DNA of 33,989 nucleotides, from the NCBI GenBank assembly GCA_020722365.1, contig DYKY01000014.1, positions 1 to 33,989 on the forward strand, in the 5' to 3' direction. A program made the translations under genes and the position numbers. The stretch comes from Thermoflexus sp. GTDB taxonomy: Bacteria > Chloroflexota > Anaerolineae > B4-G1 > SLSP01. Below the pieces are notes generated by a model. The model ran no database searches. It was given only the letters and a program-made list of their open reading frames with translations, and was not told the origin of the DNA. Shown piece after piece: positions 32,124 through 33,989 of the stretch. Positions within the stretch are counted from its first letter, which is position 1; each line of letters opens with the position of its first letter.

Positions 32124-33046
32124 CGCTCCGGGCGCTCTAATCGCCAGACGGCGACGCGTAGCATGATAAGACTGGCGATGACGGCGAAGACCGTGTACGT
32201 AATCCAGGGGGAAGGCAGCGTGAGGGTTCCCAGCATCGTTCCTGCAGCGCTTGGTGAATAGCGCTCAACGGTGAAGTGCAGTAGCAGCCATGAGTTTTGT
32301 TCGAAGCCCATCGCTTCGGTAACAATGGCCGCGGTCAGCGGATGCAGCCCGGCGAGGATAACCCACCCGTATTGCAGCAGGGCCTCGATCCAAAATGGCT
32401 GGACGTTGAGAATCTCACTATATTTCCACGCTTCGGCAAGACCCGCGGCTGCGGTCGCCAAAATCAGAATCACTGGGGTCGAGGCAAAGACTAGCCCGTA
32501 GAAAACAAGCACAGCAGCGATCGTTCTCCGCAAGAACGCGGAAATGAGCAAAGCCCAGGCCACGCCGGAGAGCATCGCCAGCGCAAGGAACAGCAATGTG
32601 ATTCCCAGTTCGGCGGTGGTGACGCCGCCGAGCCAAAAGCCGGCCATCAGCAACGGTAAGGGCGCTAAGACGTAGACTGCGCCGGTGAGCAGGGCCGAGG
32701 CCATTTTGCCTAAGACGATGCTGCGAATTTTGAGTGTGGTGATGACCAGGAGGTCAAGGGTGCGATTTTCACGCTCCCCGGCAAACGCTCCCAATGCATT
32801 GACCGGCACCAGGAGGCTGCTGGTCAAGATCAGGACAACGCCGGAGAACCAGTAGATCGCCCGTCCACCGGTGAAGATATTGAGTATCGACAGGGTGGTA
32901 TTGGCGACGAACATGGGTGCGGCGATGGTAGCGACGAGGACCAGGGCCAAAAATCCAATGCTGAGCAGGTACAGGCTCAGGAACCAGAAGAATCGTTTCC
33001 TGCGCACGCTACCGTATAAATGTCGGATCAAGATTGGGTTCATCAT
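32120..33046 (-). CDS. ABC-2 type transporter permease
   Basis: Multi-pass membrane protein; NALGAFAGERENRTLDLLVITTLKIRSIVLGKMASALL motif typical of ABC-2 permeases; start MMNPILIRHLYG. Confidence 0.8.
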   Translation of the reverse strand: MMNPILIRHLYGSVRRKRFFWFLSLYLLSIGFLALVLVATIAAPMFVANTTLSILNIFTGGRAIYWFSGVVLILTSSLLVPVNALGAFAGERENRTLDLLVITTLKIRSIVLGKMASALLTGAVYVLAPLPLLMAGFWLGGVTTAELGITLLFLALAMLSGVAWALLISAFLRRTIAAVLVFYGLVFASTPVILILATAAAGLAEAWKYSEILNVQPFWIEALLQYGWVILAGLHPLTAAIVTEAMGFEQNSWLLLHFTVERYSPSAAGTMLGTLTLPSPWITYTVFAVIASLIMLRVAVWRLERPER

Positions 33047-33133
33047 ATCTCCATCTCTCCATAAGATTATACTCGCGAATGCCAGACAACAAATGTGATG
33101 CGCGATTACTGACCTCAATCTTCGATACAACAA

Positions 33134-33160
33134 CGCGGGGCCTCAAACCGAGGCCCCGCG
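33134..33160 (-). terminator. Rho-independent terminator downstream of corrinoid protein gene
   Basis: CGCGGGGCCTC-aaacc-GAGGCCCCGCG (11-bp perfect stem) followed on the minus strand by TTGTTGT. Confidence 0.75.
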
Positions 33161-33173
33161 CAGACTACCCAGA

Positions 33174-33225
33174 AACCCTTGCAAAGGCGTGCAACCCTCT
33201 GGTTTGCCCACACCTTCGCAAGGTT
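33174..33225. repeat. Imperfect long hairpin (AACC)CTTGCAAAGGCGTGCAACC / GGTTTGCCCACACCTTCGCAAGG
   Basis: Arms align as reverse complements with few mismatches, between the gene stop and terminator. Confidence 0.6.
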
Positions 33226-33252
33226 GGCTGAGCTGAAAGCTGACCGCTATCC
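33225..33252. repeat. Short period-7 run (GCTGAAA type)
   Basis: TGGCTGA GCTGAAA GCTGACC GCTATCC; reverse-complement type of the array at 12243. Confidence 0.5.
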
Positions 33253-33255
33253 CTC

Positions 33256-33894
33256 TTACGCCGCCACCAACGACTTCGCCAACGTCACCGCGCGGCTGGC
33301 GTCGGCTGCGTAACCGTCGGCGCCGATCTCTTTGGCGTAGGCGTCTGTCACCGGCGCGCCGCCGATCATGACCTTGACTTTGTCGCGCACGCCGGCCGCC
33401 TTGATCGCTTCCAACGTGCTCTTCATATTTGGCATCGTCGTGGTTAGCAGCGCCGACATCGCCACGATATCCACACCCTGGTTCACGACGGCATCGATGA
33501 ACTTCTCCGGCGCAACGTCCACGCCCAAATCGACAATCTCGAATCCGGCGCCTTCCAGCATCATACAGACCAGATTTTTGCCGATGTCGTGCAGGTCGCC
33601 TTTGACAGTCCCCGCAGCGACCTTGCCCGCCGGCTTCACGTCCGCCGCGACCAGCAGCGGGCGCAGCAGCGCCAGGCCGGCTTTCATCGCGCGCGCCGCG
33701 ATCAGCATCTCCGGGACGAAGTACTCGCCCTCCTCGAAGAGCTTCCCGACCGCGGCCATGGCCGGAATCAAGCTATCCTGCAAAATGACGTCCGGCCCAA
33801 TCCCCGCGTCGATGGCCTCCTGAACCTTTTCCTGAGTCAGGTCCATATCGCCTTCCATAACGGCTTGATGAATGACTTCCAAAACGTTCTCCAT
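33256..33894 (-). CDS. Corrinoid (B12-binding) methyltransferase protein, MtbC/MtmC-like
   Basis: GTVKGDLHDIGKNLVCMMLEGAGFEIVDLGVDVAPEKFI (DxHxxG), MSALLTTTMPNMK, IGGAPVTDAYAKEIGADGYAADASRAV. Confidence 0.93.
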   Translation of the reverse strand: MENVLEVIHQAVMEGDMDLTQEKVQEAIDAGIGPDVILQDSLIPAMAAVGKLFEEGEYFVPEMLIAARAMKAGLALLRPLLVAADVKPAGKVAAGTVKGDLHDIGKNLVCMMLEGAGFEIVDLGVDVAPEKFIDAVVNQGVDIVAMSALLTTTMPNMKSTLEAIKAAGVRDKVKVMIGGAPVTDAYAKEIGADGYAADASRAVTLAKSLVAA

Positions 33895-33945
33895 TTGCGC
33901 TCCCTCCAAATGATAAGGGTGTGCTTCATTTTAGTTGTAGCCTAG

Positions 33946-33989
33946 ACGCCCACAAGACGCCCACAAGACGCCCACAAGACGCCCACAAG
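33946..33989. repeat. 11-bp tandem repeat (ACGCCCACAAG) x4 running off the window end
   Basis: Four identical contiguous units 33946-33956, 57-67, 68-78, 79-89. Confidence 0.95.

Overview
This 34-kb, GC-rich bacterial chromosomal window is probably Chloroflexota; that assignment is inferred from gene content and repeat style only. About 30 genes are supported. All but the first two are on the minus strand. Recognisable genes include the rpoD-type sigma factor and dnaG (adjacent), dnaA with a candidate oriC, and glnA. Others are the TIGR03936/TIGR03960 radical-SAM pair, a beta-CASP MBL nuclease, RNase D, a GH3 beta-glucosidase, a REC-CpaE/histidine-kinase pair, L-lactate permease, endonuclease III, a NUDIX protein, higBA and a corrinoid protein. 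No rRNA, tRNA or CRISPR was recognised. The strongest unexplained signal is a set of intergenic arrays with period exactly 7 bp but different unit sequences at each locus. They resemble cyanobacterial STRRs, and several run into gene starts or stops. Other notable items: a three-copy family of 82-98 bp elements with AGACTACAAAAGTCT-type terminal inverted repeats; further palindromic small elements; a 17-bp palindromic insertion that appears to frameshift yjbQ; a GNAT gene whose second codon is an amber stop; a higBA promoter with an operator-like palindrome and no room for a leader; and similar leaderless-looking promoters for rnd and dnaG. No clear new defence or biosynthetic gene system was seen.
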